NCBI RefSeq assembly: GCF_963678975.1
Contig: NC_089285.1
Coordinates: 5,566,694 to 5,630,693 of the forward strand
Direction: 5' to 3'
Length of the DNA: 64,000 bases
From: Dysidea avara
Taxonomy: Eukaryota > Porifera > Demospongiae > Dictyoceratida > Dysideidae
A program made the position numbers and the translations under genes. The notes under the pieces are model-generated. The model did no database searches and was not told the DNA's origin. It saw nothing but the letters and a program-made list of their open reading frames with translations. Of the stretch, positions 1 to 13,215 are shown piece after piece (the stretch's first letter is position 1; each line of letters starts with the position of its first letter).

Positions 1-2278
1 GGCCAACACTTCCATGTGAGCCATAGAGTTTGTATAGAGAAACTATTTCTGTTTAAAACTAGGTGCCAATCGAAAGCTTCCATTCCACTAAATCCAGCGG
101 TGTAATCATCAACCCCATTCAACCCCAGTAGTTTGATGTCAATATACACGGTTTATCCATAGGAGACTCAATCACGTGATCTAAAACTATCTTGATGAAA
201 TGGAGCGACAGCATTTGCCAGGGAGAGGATCATGGCTGAAGCAGACTCTAAATGTCTCCAGTGAGCCTTATAATCATGCATCTTTGGTTTAGACATTTGT
301 AACAGCCCAGGTGGATGCGAAACTACAAGGACAGACTTAGAGACACTACACAGCTGGCAACAACTATATTGTCACAAGACTTTTAACATACACACAGTTC
401 TAAATAAAAAGCCTGGTTCTAATTAAGAAGTACCAGTATATAATATGTCCAAGTAAGTATTACTGTACAATAGTATAATATGTTACACATTGCTTAAGTG
501 ATTTAAAGTTATGCAATTAACTTTGGTGGTGCTTAGATCGTGTCAGCCCTCCTCTGGTAAGTTAAAATGTAAACGAACCTCCAACAATAATTAGCAACTT
601 TTAGTCAAATTGTTCCGCATAAAATGTAGCGTAAGCAATCAATTATTGACTGACGTATATTATTGGCCAACTCAACATCTATTATCATCATAGAATCTGG
701 ATTCAAACACGCATTGTTGTCAATCACATTGGACTGTTGGTAAACGACGAACCTACAGGGTTTCATTTGGGTTGGAGGGGGGGGGACAGAGGACTATATT
801 TTGCCACCCCCTGAGTCATTTCCTAGATGAAGCCCTGGAGGTTTGTTAGAATTAGTTTGTGTATGCTAGTCTGTGATTCTTGGCATGAAAATGGTATTTG
901 TAGCATACTGAACTTTATCTGTGTTGTTTCTTATGTTATAGCATATACCACGTTAAGGGACAAACTGCAGTTATTAAAAGACTCTAGTCATTGGCGGTAC
1001 TGGCACAATCAGCCTTCCAGATGGAATAATGTTGTTTAGAGTAATAAACGTCTGTTACAAGGAAGTCACAACTGAAAGGAATTGAAATTCGTGTCCTGGC
1101 TATTGTGTGAGGTAGTGCTAGATTAGTGGCTGTACAGTGACAGCCGTTATGAATAATTTCTGCAGACAAAGAAGACGGAAAACCTGCTGTAGTAAATTGG
1201 AAGTGATGAACAATAGAGCTACCTAGAAGGAAATAGTTCACAAAGCAAGGTGAAGCATAGCAGTCTTATAAGGCTACCTAAACAGGAGAATTGACTACAT
1301 AAGCAATTGTAAGCTGGAAGAGTGTTTGTAATTCAAATTACACAACTTTCAAGCACCAATGACTCACGTACACTTGGATTTTAGTAGTTTGAAGGTTTGT
1401 GACATGTTGTCAAGGGTTGAAGATGTGTTACACTGCTCAGGAGCAAGCCATAGCATAGTGGATCCATTCACGGTGGATAGATGTTGGTTGTTATTTGTGG
1501 ATAAAGAGCATACATCATTGGTTCGGCAGGAAACAAAGTAGCTACAGCTCTTCTCAGTAGCACCAGGATTACTGTGCTGACCTTTTGTAGTATCTCTAAT
1601 GGGTCCTGTTTAATTTATTTTAAAGGTTAAAATATCAAGTGTTTGCTTTATTAGAAATTGATTCGAGTGTATTTTGAATATCACACATACTTTCTTGAAA
1701 TTTTGGTGGAATTACAATTAGTAGTGGTAGACTGTTTTGTACTATTGACAAGATTTAATTTTGAATTGTGCGGGAATGCCAAGCAAAATAACTCAATAAT
1801 TGATGTACCAAAGTTATCAAGTGGACAGTGTTAAAACGAAGTCGACTGACAATATATGACTGATGCCTTACGCCACTGCCTTTAACCGGATGCTGCTGAG
1901 GAGTGCCACTGCATTGGAAGATGGTACGTTATACTACTATGGTTATTTTAAATTGTTTATTGTTGGGTATAAAAGTTCGTGTATATCTTGCTCCAAATGA
2001 AATCCCCGTAGGTTGGCATACTGCAAGGCCAACAATTGATTGTTTACCCTGATCACCAATGCTTTGTGATGGGCATTATATAGGGTAACATGTGTGGACT
2101 TACCAGCATATGTCTGTGTCTTCTTTTCAACATCCCAGTTAATGTGAAACCCAAGGCCTTGTAGTCTTGTGCATTAATTTGTTGTTTTTCTAGTGGTACC
2201 CTATGCACAATGCACTTGTTATTTACTTTTTATTATATCATGAACCATAATAAGGATTGCGTATGTTGTTAACCAGAT
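1..2278. other. No recognisable gene
   Basis: I see no gene, RNA or clear mobile element here. Open frames are at most about 85 codons, have no familiar motif and look like chance frames in AT-rich DNA. A G10 run lies near 777-786. The stretch may hold decayed repeats, but none of it recurs elsewhere in the window that I can see. Confidence 0.5.
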
Positions 2279-2345
2279 GTGCACCCACAGCCGGCCGAAG
2301 GCCAGCTGGGGGCACGCACCTGGTTTACTGAAATTGTTTTTGGAA

Positions 2346-3970
<1,625 letters not shown>

Positions 3971-4292
3971 CATCCAAAAGCGTTGGTCAATAATGTATAC
4001 ACTTCCATCCTTCTTCTTTAAATGTAACATTCCATGGCAAAAGAAGTCAGCAAAGACATGCCACAGTGTCTGACCCGTCAGCTCAAGTTCAATAGCTTTG
4101 ATGTGTTCATTGTACTATAGAATATTTAGTGCCTCTACATTAAAAATCTTCTCATCTCCATATACATATATATCTCTAATACAACAATAGAAAAATGGGT
4201 CTAGTTCACCAATTCGTATGGTGCCTTTGGCTCTAATTACGTCTCCATTTGCATATTTAATTCCATAAATTTTCACATGGTTGACCCTACAG
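3971..4292 (-). pseudogene. Fragment of an unnamed repeat-borne protein
   Basis: The minus strand reads as one coherent frame from about 4292 to 3971 with a single TAG near 4115. It begins VNHVKIYGIKYANGDVIRAK. After the stop it continues with TGQTLWHVFADFFCHGMLHL and KKDGSVYIIDQRFW in the same frame. A possible acceptor AG precedes the block. Composition and continuity across the stop argue for former coding sequence. It resembles, from memory only, C-terminal regions of multi-copy uncharacterised proteins common in sponge and cnidarian genomes. No catalytic motif is visible and I assign no function. Confidence 0.4.
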
Positions 4293-4402
4293 AGCAATGT
4301 ATGTAATGTGAAGTAATACTGTTGCAGTACAGTGCCTTATCCTAAATGACATCACAAGATTGGAGACTCTATATTGCTGTACAGTACAAACCAGCAATAA
4401 GG

Positions 4403-4505
<103 letters not shown>

Positions 4506-4579
4506 CGTTGTGTTGTGTGTGGCCTGTCTATACCTGTATGTTCAATTGGGAACGAAAACCCGGCTAGTTTGCATTTTTC

Positions 4580-5157
4580 TCACACTTCATTTTATGATTC
4601 CTTTGTTGTTGAGAGGGAAAAACCAATGGGCTGTTAAAGTTTCAACCTTATCAGGTGAATGCTTTTGGAATTATATTATTATAACGGTAGACAGTGAGAA
4701 GAATGTATTTGTACAGTGGCTATACGGAAAATAAAATGCAGGCACTCGTTTAATCTTTGATAAGTTACCAGTGCAACAAGCTACGGAGATGGGACTTGTG
4801 CTATTGTGTTCGTCATGAACTGGGGTATTCATTAAGGTGTGGTTTTCAGCCTCTATCCATCCATACTTTCAGATAAGAAGGTTGTTCAAGCTTAGAAACA
4901 ACGATGATAAAGTTAACAGCCAAGGGTTGATAATTGCAGAGAAGGAACTGCTGTTTGAAGTAGACGTCAATGGCTTCTCAGTTGTGGATGGGTTAATCGC
5001 CCTGCTAGCAGCGTATTATATATTTTATGTAAAATATCCCAAATCCACTCCTGCTGCTGGTTTTCCCCTATTTTTACAGGAGATTATATTGGAATCACCT
5101 GAGAGGTCTAGGAAAACCTCAACGTATGCTTCATTAATTAACTCAATTGTTGAATGA
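4580..5157 (+). repeat. Dispersed repeat carrying a last-exon-like frame
   Basis: The first part (about 4615-4910) is a diverged copy of 18310-18600. Shared blocks include GGCTGTTAAA..GTTTCA, CACTCGTTTAATC versus CATTCATTTAATT, and CATGAACTGGGG.ATTCAT. From 4873, after a plausible TTTCAG acceptor, a frame runs to the TGA before 5160. It reads RRLFKLRNNDDKVNSQ, then GLIALLAAYYIFYVKYPKS and a charged tail. The hydrophobic AYYIFYVKYP segment recalls the C-terminus of a widespread uncharacterised invertebrate/fish protein family, from memory only. No upstream exons are identified, so this is a repeat-borne exon or gene fragment of unknown role. Confidence 0.4.
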
Positions 5158-5297
5158 TAATATACAGCTTACCAAATTGGAACATTTAGCAAGACATTAT
5201 CAGTATAATATATAGCATTTGATCATGTAACTGTTTAAATAATAATATATTCTGCAAAATGCTCTGCCATCATATTATATACAGTATATATTATATG

Positions 5298-6010
5298 GGC
5301 AAATGTATGTATGCATACGTATGTACACCGTATTTTCACAGGTATAATTGCAGTGCATTTTAGTCTGGCATCTGCCACCAGGCTATCCTTATCTATAGGG
5401 TTATAAATAATAACATGTTGTTATGGCTGTTTGTGAATGTAGTTCTGATGCCATAATATATGCAACGTTGTATACAAATGATTGTAGTTTAATGCAATTA
5501 TCCAATTTTTGTCGTGAATTTAAACAGTTTGTGCCACACTCAGACAGTGCAAAATCAAGTGAGTACACTGTAAATGCAGCAATACTTTAACCACTCTGCT
5601 TTGTAGGGACCTAAACAGTCAGATCATTACTTATGGCTAAGGCAGCATCACATGGCATTGCCATTAACATAGACACCAGGTGTGATGAATATTCAAACTG
5701 TAACCTATCTTTACAATATTGTTTTTCAGATATTGAGCAGTGACGATTTCCTCATACTGTATATCATACTGTATGAATGTACCACTCTATCAAAATGCAC
5801 ACTCAGGCAGGCTCAACTAGTGCTCTAGCATCAAGTGAGTGCTCATTACAACTACAATTAAATGTCACTATGTATATGCTGTACCCGGTGTACGGTGTTT
5901 GTAAGGAATAAACAAGCCAGACTACCACTCAAGACAATGTCGCAAAACTTGTCGTTAACAAAGATGCCATGTGTGATCAAATTCATACTATAAGATCTGT
6001 GTTTATATTT
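5298..6010. repeat. Direct duplication, copy 1
   Basis: This block recurs at 7216-8010 with about 95% visible identity (GTATGTATGCATACGTATGTACACC..., CAGGTATAATTGCAGTGCA..., GTACCCGGTGTACGGTGTTTGTAAG). Copy 1 lacks a segment of about 92 bp found in copy 2 at about 7441-7532, and it has small insertions of its own (ACATAGACACC near 5668; GAATAA near 5908). Inside the block two shorter, older repeats can be aligned, each ending in a TCAAGTGAGT donor-like motif and a TTTTTCAG-like acceptor. Confidence 0.8.
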
Positions 6011-6069
6011 CAATATTTTACACACATTTATTTTACACATTATACACACATTTATTACATGTCCTATAG

Positions 6070-6360
6070 ATAACTTGTTAGTAGCTGATCTCTCTACTGG
6101 GTGACTGGAAATGTAGCTGAACTATCTGCAGGGTGATTTCTTTGTATCTGAACTCTCTACAAGGTAACTTCTTCTAGATGATCTTTCTACAGGGTTATTT
6201 GTTTGTAGCTGAATTCTCTACAGGGCGATTTGTTTGCAGCTGAACTCTCTACATGATGGTTTCTTTGTAGCTGAACTCTCTATTAGGTACCTTCTTCTGG
6301 CTGATCTGACTACAGGGTGACTTGTTTGTAACTGAATTCCCTACAGAATAATTTGCAATG
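6070..6360. repeat. Degenerate tandem repeat of about 40 bp
   Basis: About seven imperfect units built on TAGCTGAACTCTCTACAGGG followed by TGA(C/T)TT.TTTG. Spacing varies between about 32 and 43 bp and units carry many substitutions, so the array is old. No coding frame runs through it. Confidence 0.8.
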
Positions 6361-7215
6361 TAATATAATTGAGTAAATTATAAATGCAGCTGAATGCTTT
6401 ATTAGGGTGACTGTTCTATTAGAGTATCTCAATCTCGCATTCGCTACACGTAGTTGCCTTTCGAATCACAACTCAGTGGTTTGTAATCCGATTCTTCTGT
6501 ACTACTGCAAGGACTTTCTATGATGATTATTCCAGCTACATACTGATTTTCAGCTCATTGCTCTAAGCGGTTTGCCTGATAGACACAAAAACTTATAGTT
6601 TTTTATTCATAAAAATCGATCGAGTAATTTTGACACAGGTCGGGTTTTGTGTCATATCTCCGTGGTCTTTATCCCGATTCCTTTCAAACCACAAAAAGTC
6701 ACTCCTACGATGGTTGCTCCATCTACATAGCAATTTTCAACTGATTCCTCAAAGGAGTTTACCCTGTAGGCATGACAGACCTTCGACCTTATTTTACGCA
6801 AATAATCGGTCATAACTCCGTGAATGTTCATTGGATTCCTACCAAAGTTGGTACACAGATCCACCTTAATGAGCCCTTTAAGTGTGCCAAATTTCAGCCC
6901 GATCCCAGCACGCATTCGTGTTTTATGGCGGATTTTGCGAAGTGTGCGAAATGAAGTAGAAGAAAAAAACGAAGAAATTAAAACGAAAGTTTGTTCGCTC
7001 GTATCTCGGAAATGGCTGGAGCGATTGTCTTCAATTTGGTGTGTAGACTCCCCTTACTGGCCGGCACCTCTCTAGCAAATTTGGTTCCAATCGGATAAGG
7101 GATCACAGAGCTACATAGGTGTGAAAATTGCGTTTTCTTTCTTCCTGTTAATATACTCACGGGTGGCACGCCGGCTTCTTGGGCCGCACGACACACTACC
7201 GTGTGTCTTGATATG
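6361..7215. other. Intergenic sequence between the duplicated blocks, no gene seen
   Basis: Contains overlapping frames of 60-99 codons on both strands, none with a recognisable motif. The segment around 6800-7190 has higher GC and reads like part of a dispersed repeat, but no second copy is present in this window. Left unassigned. Confidence 0.4.
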
Positions 7216-8010
7216 GGTGAATGTATGTATGCATACGTATGTACACCGTATGTTTCACAGGTATAATTGCAGTGCACTTTAGTTCGGTGTCTGCCACCAG
7301 GCTATCCTTATCTATAGGGTTATAAATAATAACATGTTGTTATGGCTGTTTGTGAATGCAGTTCTGATGCCATAATATATGCAACGTTGTATACAAATGA
7401 TTGTAGTTTAATGCAATTACCCAATTTTTGTCGTGAATTTAGTGGATGAGATTGTTGACAGTTGATGCTCTTCAAAATATATCAAAGTGACTCGCAATGT
7501 TTATATGGTCTACATGTTTTTCTGTCAACAGTTAAACAGTTTGTGCCACACTCAGACAGTGCAAAAATCAAGTGAGTACACTGTAAATGCAGCAATACTT
7601 TAACCACTCTGTGTTTGTAGGGACCTAAACAGCCAGATCATTACTTATGGCTAAGGCAGCATCACACGGCATTGCCATTAACAGGTGTGATGAATATTCA
7701 AATTGTAACCTATCTTTACAATATTGTTTTTCAGATATTAAGCAGTGACGATTTCCTCATATATCATACTGTATGAATGTACCACTCTATCAAAATGCAC
7801 ACTCAGGCAGGCTCAACTAGTGCTCTAGCATCAAGTGAGTGCTCATTACAACTGCAATTAAATGTCACTATGTATATGCTGTACCCGGTGTACGGTGTTT
7901 GTAAGCAAGCCAGACTACCTCTCAAGACAATGTCGCAAAACTTGTCGTTAACAAAGATGCCAGGTGTGATCAAATTCATACTATAAGATCTGTGTTTATA
8001 TTTCAATATT
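7216..8010. repeat. Direct duplication, copy 2
   Basis: Second copy of the 5298-6010 block in the same orientation, 1.9 kb away. It holds an extra segment of about 92 bp (7441-7532) ending CTGTCAACAG, inserted after GTCGTGAATTTA. The extra segment looks intron-like at its end, but both its presence here and its absence in copy 1 could be the derived state. Confidence 0.8.
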
Positions 8011-8360
8011 TTTCTCAGGATTTGAGCTGTGACAACTGTTCTCATTATTCTTCGTTAGGTTTGGCATCATATCCTGTATCAATTCTTCTACACTTGGAGC
8101 CTTGCGCAAATCATTTTTGGGCAGCTATAATGAAGTGTTGTGTCTATCACTGAACTTTTAACAGGTGAGGAGTCAAAACTTAATTGTATGTAGTAGCTAC
8201 ACTCTGTACCACTATCTTTTTGTAGTTTTGAGGTGATCAACATACCTGCAACAATACTAACATAGCTACAGTAGGAGAAAGATGGAACTTGGTTACTTAC
8301 AAAACTCTGTTTATGATGTGTGTGGTTTTTATCTTACTTTTGTGTAACACTAAATTTGCT

Positions 8361-8525
8361 ATAATAGCACACTAGCGTAAATAACACATGTGCTAAAACA
8401 GCACACTTGGCCAAACAGCACGCGTGCTAAAACAGCACACTTATCAAAACAGCACATGTGCACTGTGCTAAAACTGGAGACATTACTTTAGCACACCTAA
8501 ATGTGCTATTTTAACACACCTGTTT
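8361..8525. repeat. Short palindromic tandem repeat (GTGCTAAAACAGCAC)
   Basis: The motif GTGCTAAAACAGCAC, itself an imperfect palindrome, recurs about six times with spacers such as ACTTGGCCAAA and ACTTATCAAA. It is joined by CACATGTG and CACGCGTG palindromes. Confidence 0.7.
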
Positions 8526-9649
8526 TTACTGTGCATAGGCCAGCTTGCACATGTAAGAACTACCATGATGGCAGAGTTGTGTAGTAATTGGGTAAGACAG
8601 ATTGTCCTAGGACTGTGTCTCAGATGGTCTGCATCACTTTATTTTATTCACGAATATCATTGGTAAGTTGAGTTTTGGATAACCATTGCGATCATATTCT
8701 GTGCAGCACAATAGTAAGGAGTGTATAAGTGCTATAGATCATAATAAGTAGTGAGATCCTTAGAAGAAAGTTTCGCTTATTCCACATCAGGCTGAAGGAA
8801 GGTCCCCTGAAGGCCCTTAGCTAGCAACACTCAATAAATCCAACCTTAGCATGTGTCAAAACAATAAAAATAGGTCAGTCCGGTAGTCCAGTCCAGCAAT
8901 TAGTTACACCCTTATCTCAGTTTACATCAGTGTATTATTTAAAGGTAAAATCTAAACTTCAGTCCAAGCAAACAGCAGAATCCCATTATGACAAGGTATT
9001 CGAATGCTAGAGTGTTTAGATCCTCACTCTGTGCAAAGAGGACCAGGGGAGGGTGTCATATTGAGCCACATATGTAGAGAGGATGTAGGCGGTGGTGTCT
9101 GGGTGCATGAACAGTCCAGCTGGACCAATTGCGACAATAAAAATGATCCTACCATTAAATGGTCCAGGTTAAAATTTCATGAGGTATTGCTAAGTATGGT
9201 CACTAAGTGTATCCACGTATAACCTTTCAAGTTTAAAACATGATATTCACGTAATTATATATCTTACACAGTCTGCTGTTTCTCCACAGGAAAATCAGCT
9301 ATTCTCCAGAAGTTTAGCTAGTAGTTGTACTGGCTCCTCTTCCACTTCATGCATGATGTTAACTAAACTAGTTATGGTGACCAGTGTAATTAGCTGTAGC
9401 AAGAGAGTGCAAGATAGTGGATTATGGACCATGCCTCGGACCACACTGACAGAGATTCATTGGACCAACCGTTGAACAGAGAGTTGAATAGTGATAATGA
9501 CAATTCACTACTAGAGGACGTGTATCAATATGTTACCAATAACTAGTACAGGGATGGCATTACTATCAATCAAAAGTGTGTTATAAGAAATTTACATTTC
9601 TAATGGTGAGATGATAATAAGGTGCGGGAAGTTTGAGATCGAAAATAGC
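8526..9649. other. No recognisable gene
   Basis: Short frames only. The 3' part borders the integrase remnant that follows and may be decayed retroelement, but no motif is readable. Confidence 0.4.
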
Positions 9650-9975
9650 AACTTAGAATTGTTCAAGCATGCCACATAGAAGAACTATCAGGACATGTTG
9701 GCTACAGGAAGACCTTAGCACAGATCACAGAAAGATTTTTATGGAAAGGTGTGGTTAGAGATACAAAAAAAATAGTTCAGTGATGTGATATTTGTCAACA
9801 TGTAAACAAAAATCTAAAAACATAGCTCCAACATTGCACCCAGTCCCAGTGAAGTCTCCCTGGTACCACATGGGAGTAGATTTCATTGGGCCAATTGCTT
9901 AGCAGGAAATCGCTACATCCTAACAATCATGAACTATTTTATAAAGTGGGCAGAAGCTGTTACATGCAATACTTG
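9650..9975 (+). pseudogene. Ty3/gypsy-type integrase remnant
   Basis: One frame reads RIVQACHIEELSGHVGYRKT, LAQITERFLWKGV, then an in-frame TGA (about 9783) followed by CDICQ. This matches the H-H-C-C zinc region of gypsy-type integrases (CH..E..GH, then C..CQ). After small frame changes, WYHMGVDFIGPI gives the first catalytic Asp of the DDE core, and GNRYILTIMNYFIKWAEA follows. The rest of the core is missing. At least one stop and two frame changes make it non-functional. No LTRs are identified. Confidence 0.7.
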
Positions 9976-10078
9976 ACAATTCTGGAGGATGCAATTTTAT
10001 TTAGGGTGGACTGGAGGTAGGTAGGCTTTTCCAGGGATGATGGTGTATAAGCACACTAGCATGCAAAACATGCAAACC

Positions 10079-10100
10079 TGGGGGGGGGGGGGGGGGGGGG
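10079..10100. repeat. Poly-G run
   Basis: About 22 consecutive G bases on the + strand. It could form a G-quadruplex, and the exact length is likely to be unreliable in sequencing. Confidence 0.9.
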
Positions 10101-10626
10101 TAGGAAGCATGCCTCTCATCCCACCAGAAAATTTTGAAAATTGAAATTGAACCTGAGAGTGATTCTAGTACTTACCATTAATATTATTTATTTGACTGTT
10201 GTGTTAGGGTGACTACTCACTCTACTAGGGTATACTGATCTCAATGTTTTTATAGTAGAATCTAGTGGAATTGCAGGTAGCTATATTTGGTGTAATATAT
10301 ACAACCAGCACAATTATTGCTAATGCCACAAATATTTTTGAGGGGCTAAACTTTTTGATAGGGGATGCAGCCCTCCTTCTCCGCTGCCCCTGGCTACAAG
10401 TGTAAGCACAACAAAAAATTGAAACCGACAAGTCACAGCTACTATGTAGCTGTAGCTATTAACTGTTATTAAGTGAAGGTTCTGTTATGTACCATGATTA
10501 TAAATATAACTGTGTAGCAAAGGCAGATCTTTTTTTGTTCAGCCCAGACCATTTTTTCTTTAGCACAAGTTGTCCCCTTGGACCAGTTATGCAAGCACAA
10601 GTGGTCTGGCCAAACCAATTGCTAAC

Positions 10627-10918
10627 ATATAAGGTCAAGGGGGTGTCACGTAGGTATGCACTGTAGGTAGATCTGCAACCGCGGTCAAAGTCTTGACCAG
10701 CCGAAATTTCACTTTGACCTGTGACTAAGAGCCTTTTTCGACCTTTGACCGGTGACTTAGCGATGCTATTTCAGCACTTTTCGATTGTGGGTTGGAAGCT
10801 TTTACCCTTGACCGTTGAATTGGCACGATTTTGGTGGCCTTGACCTTTGACTTGGACCACGGTTGCAGATCTACCTACAGTGAGTGCCTGTGTGTCTCCC
10901 CCTTGAAGGTCCTTATAT
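10627..10918. repeat. Fold-back element with TTGACC-rich interior
   Basis: An inverted repeat. The left arm begins ATATAAGGTCAAGGGGG and continues to CTGTAGGTAGATCTGCAACC. The right arm is the reverse: GGTTGCAGATCTACCTACAG, then CCCCCTTGAAGGTCCTTATAT. The interior carries degenerate direct repeats of (T)TTGACC.GTGACT at about 10690-10860. No coding capacity. A MITE-type element is the simplest reading. Confidence 0.8.
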
Positions 10919-11439
10919 ACCCGGACTGTTAGTGCGTTGACAGGCATAAAGGAGCGACAACTGGGATCTCATAATAGGGGATAAGAACTTGATAGTACAC
11001 CTGTAACACCACAGATAATGTATGTCCCATGGATTGGAAATGCCTGTATTATTTACATAGTGACGTCGTGGGCTATCACTGTTCTTGTAACCAGCAAATT
11101 AGTGTTTGTTGTTTACAGCTGGGTTAGTTGCCACCCACACTGATTGGAGGCTGGACTGGGTAGGTAGTAAACAACAGCATAAGAAAATTCAGGTTCAAAG
11201 GTGAAATATGGTGTTTCAAAACGGTTGTGCAAATTTCCTGAAGAAACAGAAAGTGTAACGTTGTTTTTGCTGCTGTTTACACCACTTGTAGCAGGTAGAG
11301 TGTAGTAGGCTAGTTAGATGTTCACTGCTTTGCTGTAAATTTCCACTGCTTCGATAAAACGTCAGAAAACAGGCACTACTTTGTGCTATTGTTTAGCTCA
11401 AGCTGAGCAGTACTGTAGCATAAAATTTATTTCAATGTA
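10919..11439. other. No recognisable gene
   Basis: No conserved frame or repeat recognised. It may include the 3' part of the minus-strand transcription unit that starts near 11.97 kb. Confidence 0.4.
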
Positions 11440-11968
11440 TCACACATTTCTTTGATTGCATAAATGCGGTGACGAGAAGTTGGCTAATAGCACTGCTGCT
11501 GAATTATTAGCTGGTGCGTACCTGCCATTGTCACCTGTTGCAAACAATATTTCTCCCAGTGCCCACAGACACGCTGTGTTCTTGTTCAGTACACAATGCA
11601 ACACAATAGACAATGTAAAAGGAATGTCCATGCCTTCAAACTGGCCTTCAAACAAGCGAGAGAAAGCAAAACAGTCAATGTATTGGCGCACCGTATTAAC
11701 TAGGATAGGAAAATAATTTAACGGACGTTTCCAATCCATTAGGAACGCATACATTATCTATGGTAACACTAAATCCCTCTAGGCATTGACCGCTTTTGCT
11801 ATCCTCAATACCGGCTAATTCTTTCATTAATATAGCGTACGTACACTTGAACCTCAATTCACCTGATGAATCCGAGGACCTATCATCCTCGTCTTCTTCA
11901 GATTGCTCTTGTGTCTCCTTGTACATCTTCGGCAAACCGACACCGAGGCCCGGCTGATACTCGATCAC
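11440..11968 (-). CDS. Unidentified acidic protein, candidate divergent gene
   Basis: The minus strand is open from 11968. The first in-frame ATG is at 11926-11924 and opens MYKETQEQSEEDEDDRSSDS, a strongly acidic, serine-rich N-terminus. A good donor (TCAG/GTGAAT) lies at 11863/11862, so the first exon may end there. The alternative is that the frame continues (FKCTYAILMKELAGIEDSKS) to a stop near 11696. A second frame at 11440-11660 (MDIPFTLSIVLHCVLNK) may be another exon or chance. I do not recognise the protein. The head-to-head position with MRPL18 supports a real gene, but the structure is unresolved. Confidence 0.4.
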
Positions 11969-11969
11969 A

Positions 11970-12349
11970 GTCTCAGCTAGTAGTAGTAAGCGAAGTAACT
12001 TCTAAAATAAAATCGATAACATTCTTTCAAGTGACACTAATAAACTGTTTACTTTTCCACTTAGTAACTGGGTAGGGCTCAAGGTAGGGCTGATGGAGGT
12101 TTACATTCGTGTCCAGACCCCGTGTTATCGTACAGCGGTTCTAAGAGAAAAGGTCAACAAACAAGCAAAATCACGTGCATGAGATTTCGTCCAATCAAAT
12201 CAATTCACATTTGAAGTTCAAATTATATTAGCGCACGTGACGTCTTGTTGACGCACAGTCGAGCCGCTTGTGATAAACAGTGGGTGGGGCTAGGGGTGGG
12301 GTCTGGGCACGAGACTACGAGTTCAGTGGACGAAATAATTAAAATAAAG
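11970..12349. promoter_or_regulatory. Likely shared promoter of MRPL18 and the divergent gene
   Basis: This gap separates the minus-strand acidic frame from the MRPL18 ATG (12350). It contains two CACGTG E-boxes (12172-12177 and 12234-12239), the second overlapping a TGACGTC CRE-like site (12238-12244), and a CCAAT box (12191-12195). No TATA box stands out. Such elements are typical of housekeeping and mitochondrial-protein promoters. Activity is inferred. Confidence 0.5.
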
Positions 12350-12643
12350 ATGACTTCACGTGTACAGTTTATAAGACTGCTACACTCATGTAGACCATTC
12401 CTGAGGACGAGAAAACCTGCAGATAAACCATACAGAGAAGAACTAGCTAAAATTACTCCACTATCACAATGGGGTAAGGCGCCACTACAGGAGGGATGCT
12501 CCGAGTGGTACTATAACAGGAACCCGCGTAGTTTGGAGCTACTTGGAGCAGTTGAAAAGCCTAAGGGATTTCACCGACAGCGAAAACGAGTTGGAAGAAT
12601 AGATTACCATAGATTATATATTCCTATGAGATTACTACCACAA
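12350..12643 (+). CDS. MRPL18: MRPL18 exon 1
   Basis: Start chosen at the ATG of MTSRVQFIRLLHSCRPFLRT. This gives an Arg/Ser-rich, acid-free mitochondrial presequence; an upstream in-frame ATG at 12245 overlaps the promoter motifs. The conserved box NRNPRSLELLGAVEKPKGF is at residues 56-74. The exon ends ...MRLLPQ before GTGAGT at 12644, after exactly 98 codons (phase 0). The stretch after KGF is about ten residues longer than the human protein by memory, so a shorter exon end is possible. Confidence 0.85.
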
Positions 12644-12928
12644 GTGAGTAATTATCAAGTCTTCTATGATCAATACAAAATTAAAGAAGATTTGTTTGAA
12701 TGGAACAAAACCTATCTCTTGCAGATTTGTATAGGTAATCACACACATTTGAGTGCAATGTTGGCTGTTACGAGTACAATTATTCCATAATTGCATGAAA
12801 ATGTGTGTGATTGCCTATTAATCACATAGTGACCACTCTTCGTGGTTTGTAGTACACATCTATCCAGTTCTATGTGGCCATTAACTTCTACCTGGTGATT
12901 GCATCATCCTTCTTTGTATTACATCATT

Positions 12929-13105
12929 TGTTGTTGCACTTAAAAGGCTTCCCGTGTCAGCAATTCTGATTGGCTAATCAAAATGTCTACATTTGTTGCA
13001 TTTAAAAGGCTTCTATTGTCAGCTTCTTTGATTGGCTATTCATTATATCACTTTCTTGTTGCATGTAAAAGGCTTCTGTGATTTTGCCATTTTATTGGCT
13101 ACTTT
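12929..13105. repeat. Three-unit tandem repeat of about 60 bp
   Basis: Units share TTGTTGCA.TTAAAAGGCTTC, then a GTCAGC..TTGATTGGCTA block. The third unit is the most diverged. Each contains ATTGGCT, the reverse of a CCAAT box (AGCCAAT), by chance or not. Confidence 0.75.
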
Positions 13106-13215
13106 ACAGTGCAATTACAGAAACAAGGCCTTGTGATTTGGGATTAATTGCACTCCTACTATTGAGACTAATGTATGGCAAATTAAATCACTATGTGATT
13201 ATTAACATAAAAATT

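Noticed and set aside
12245-12349. Upstream in-frame ATG for MRPL18
   Set aside because: It would start inside the CRE/E-box cluster and add a sequence unlike a mitochondrial presequence. The ATG at 12350 fits better.
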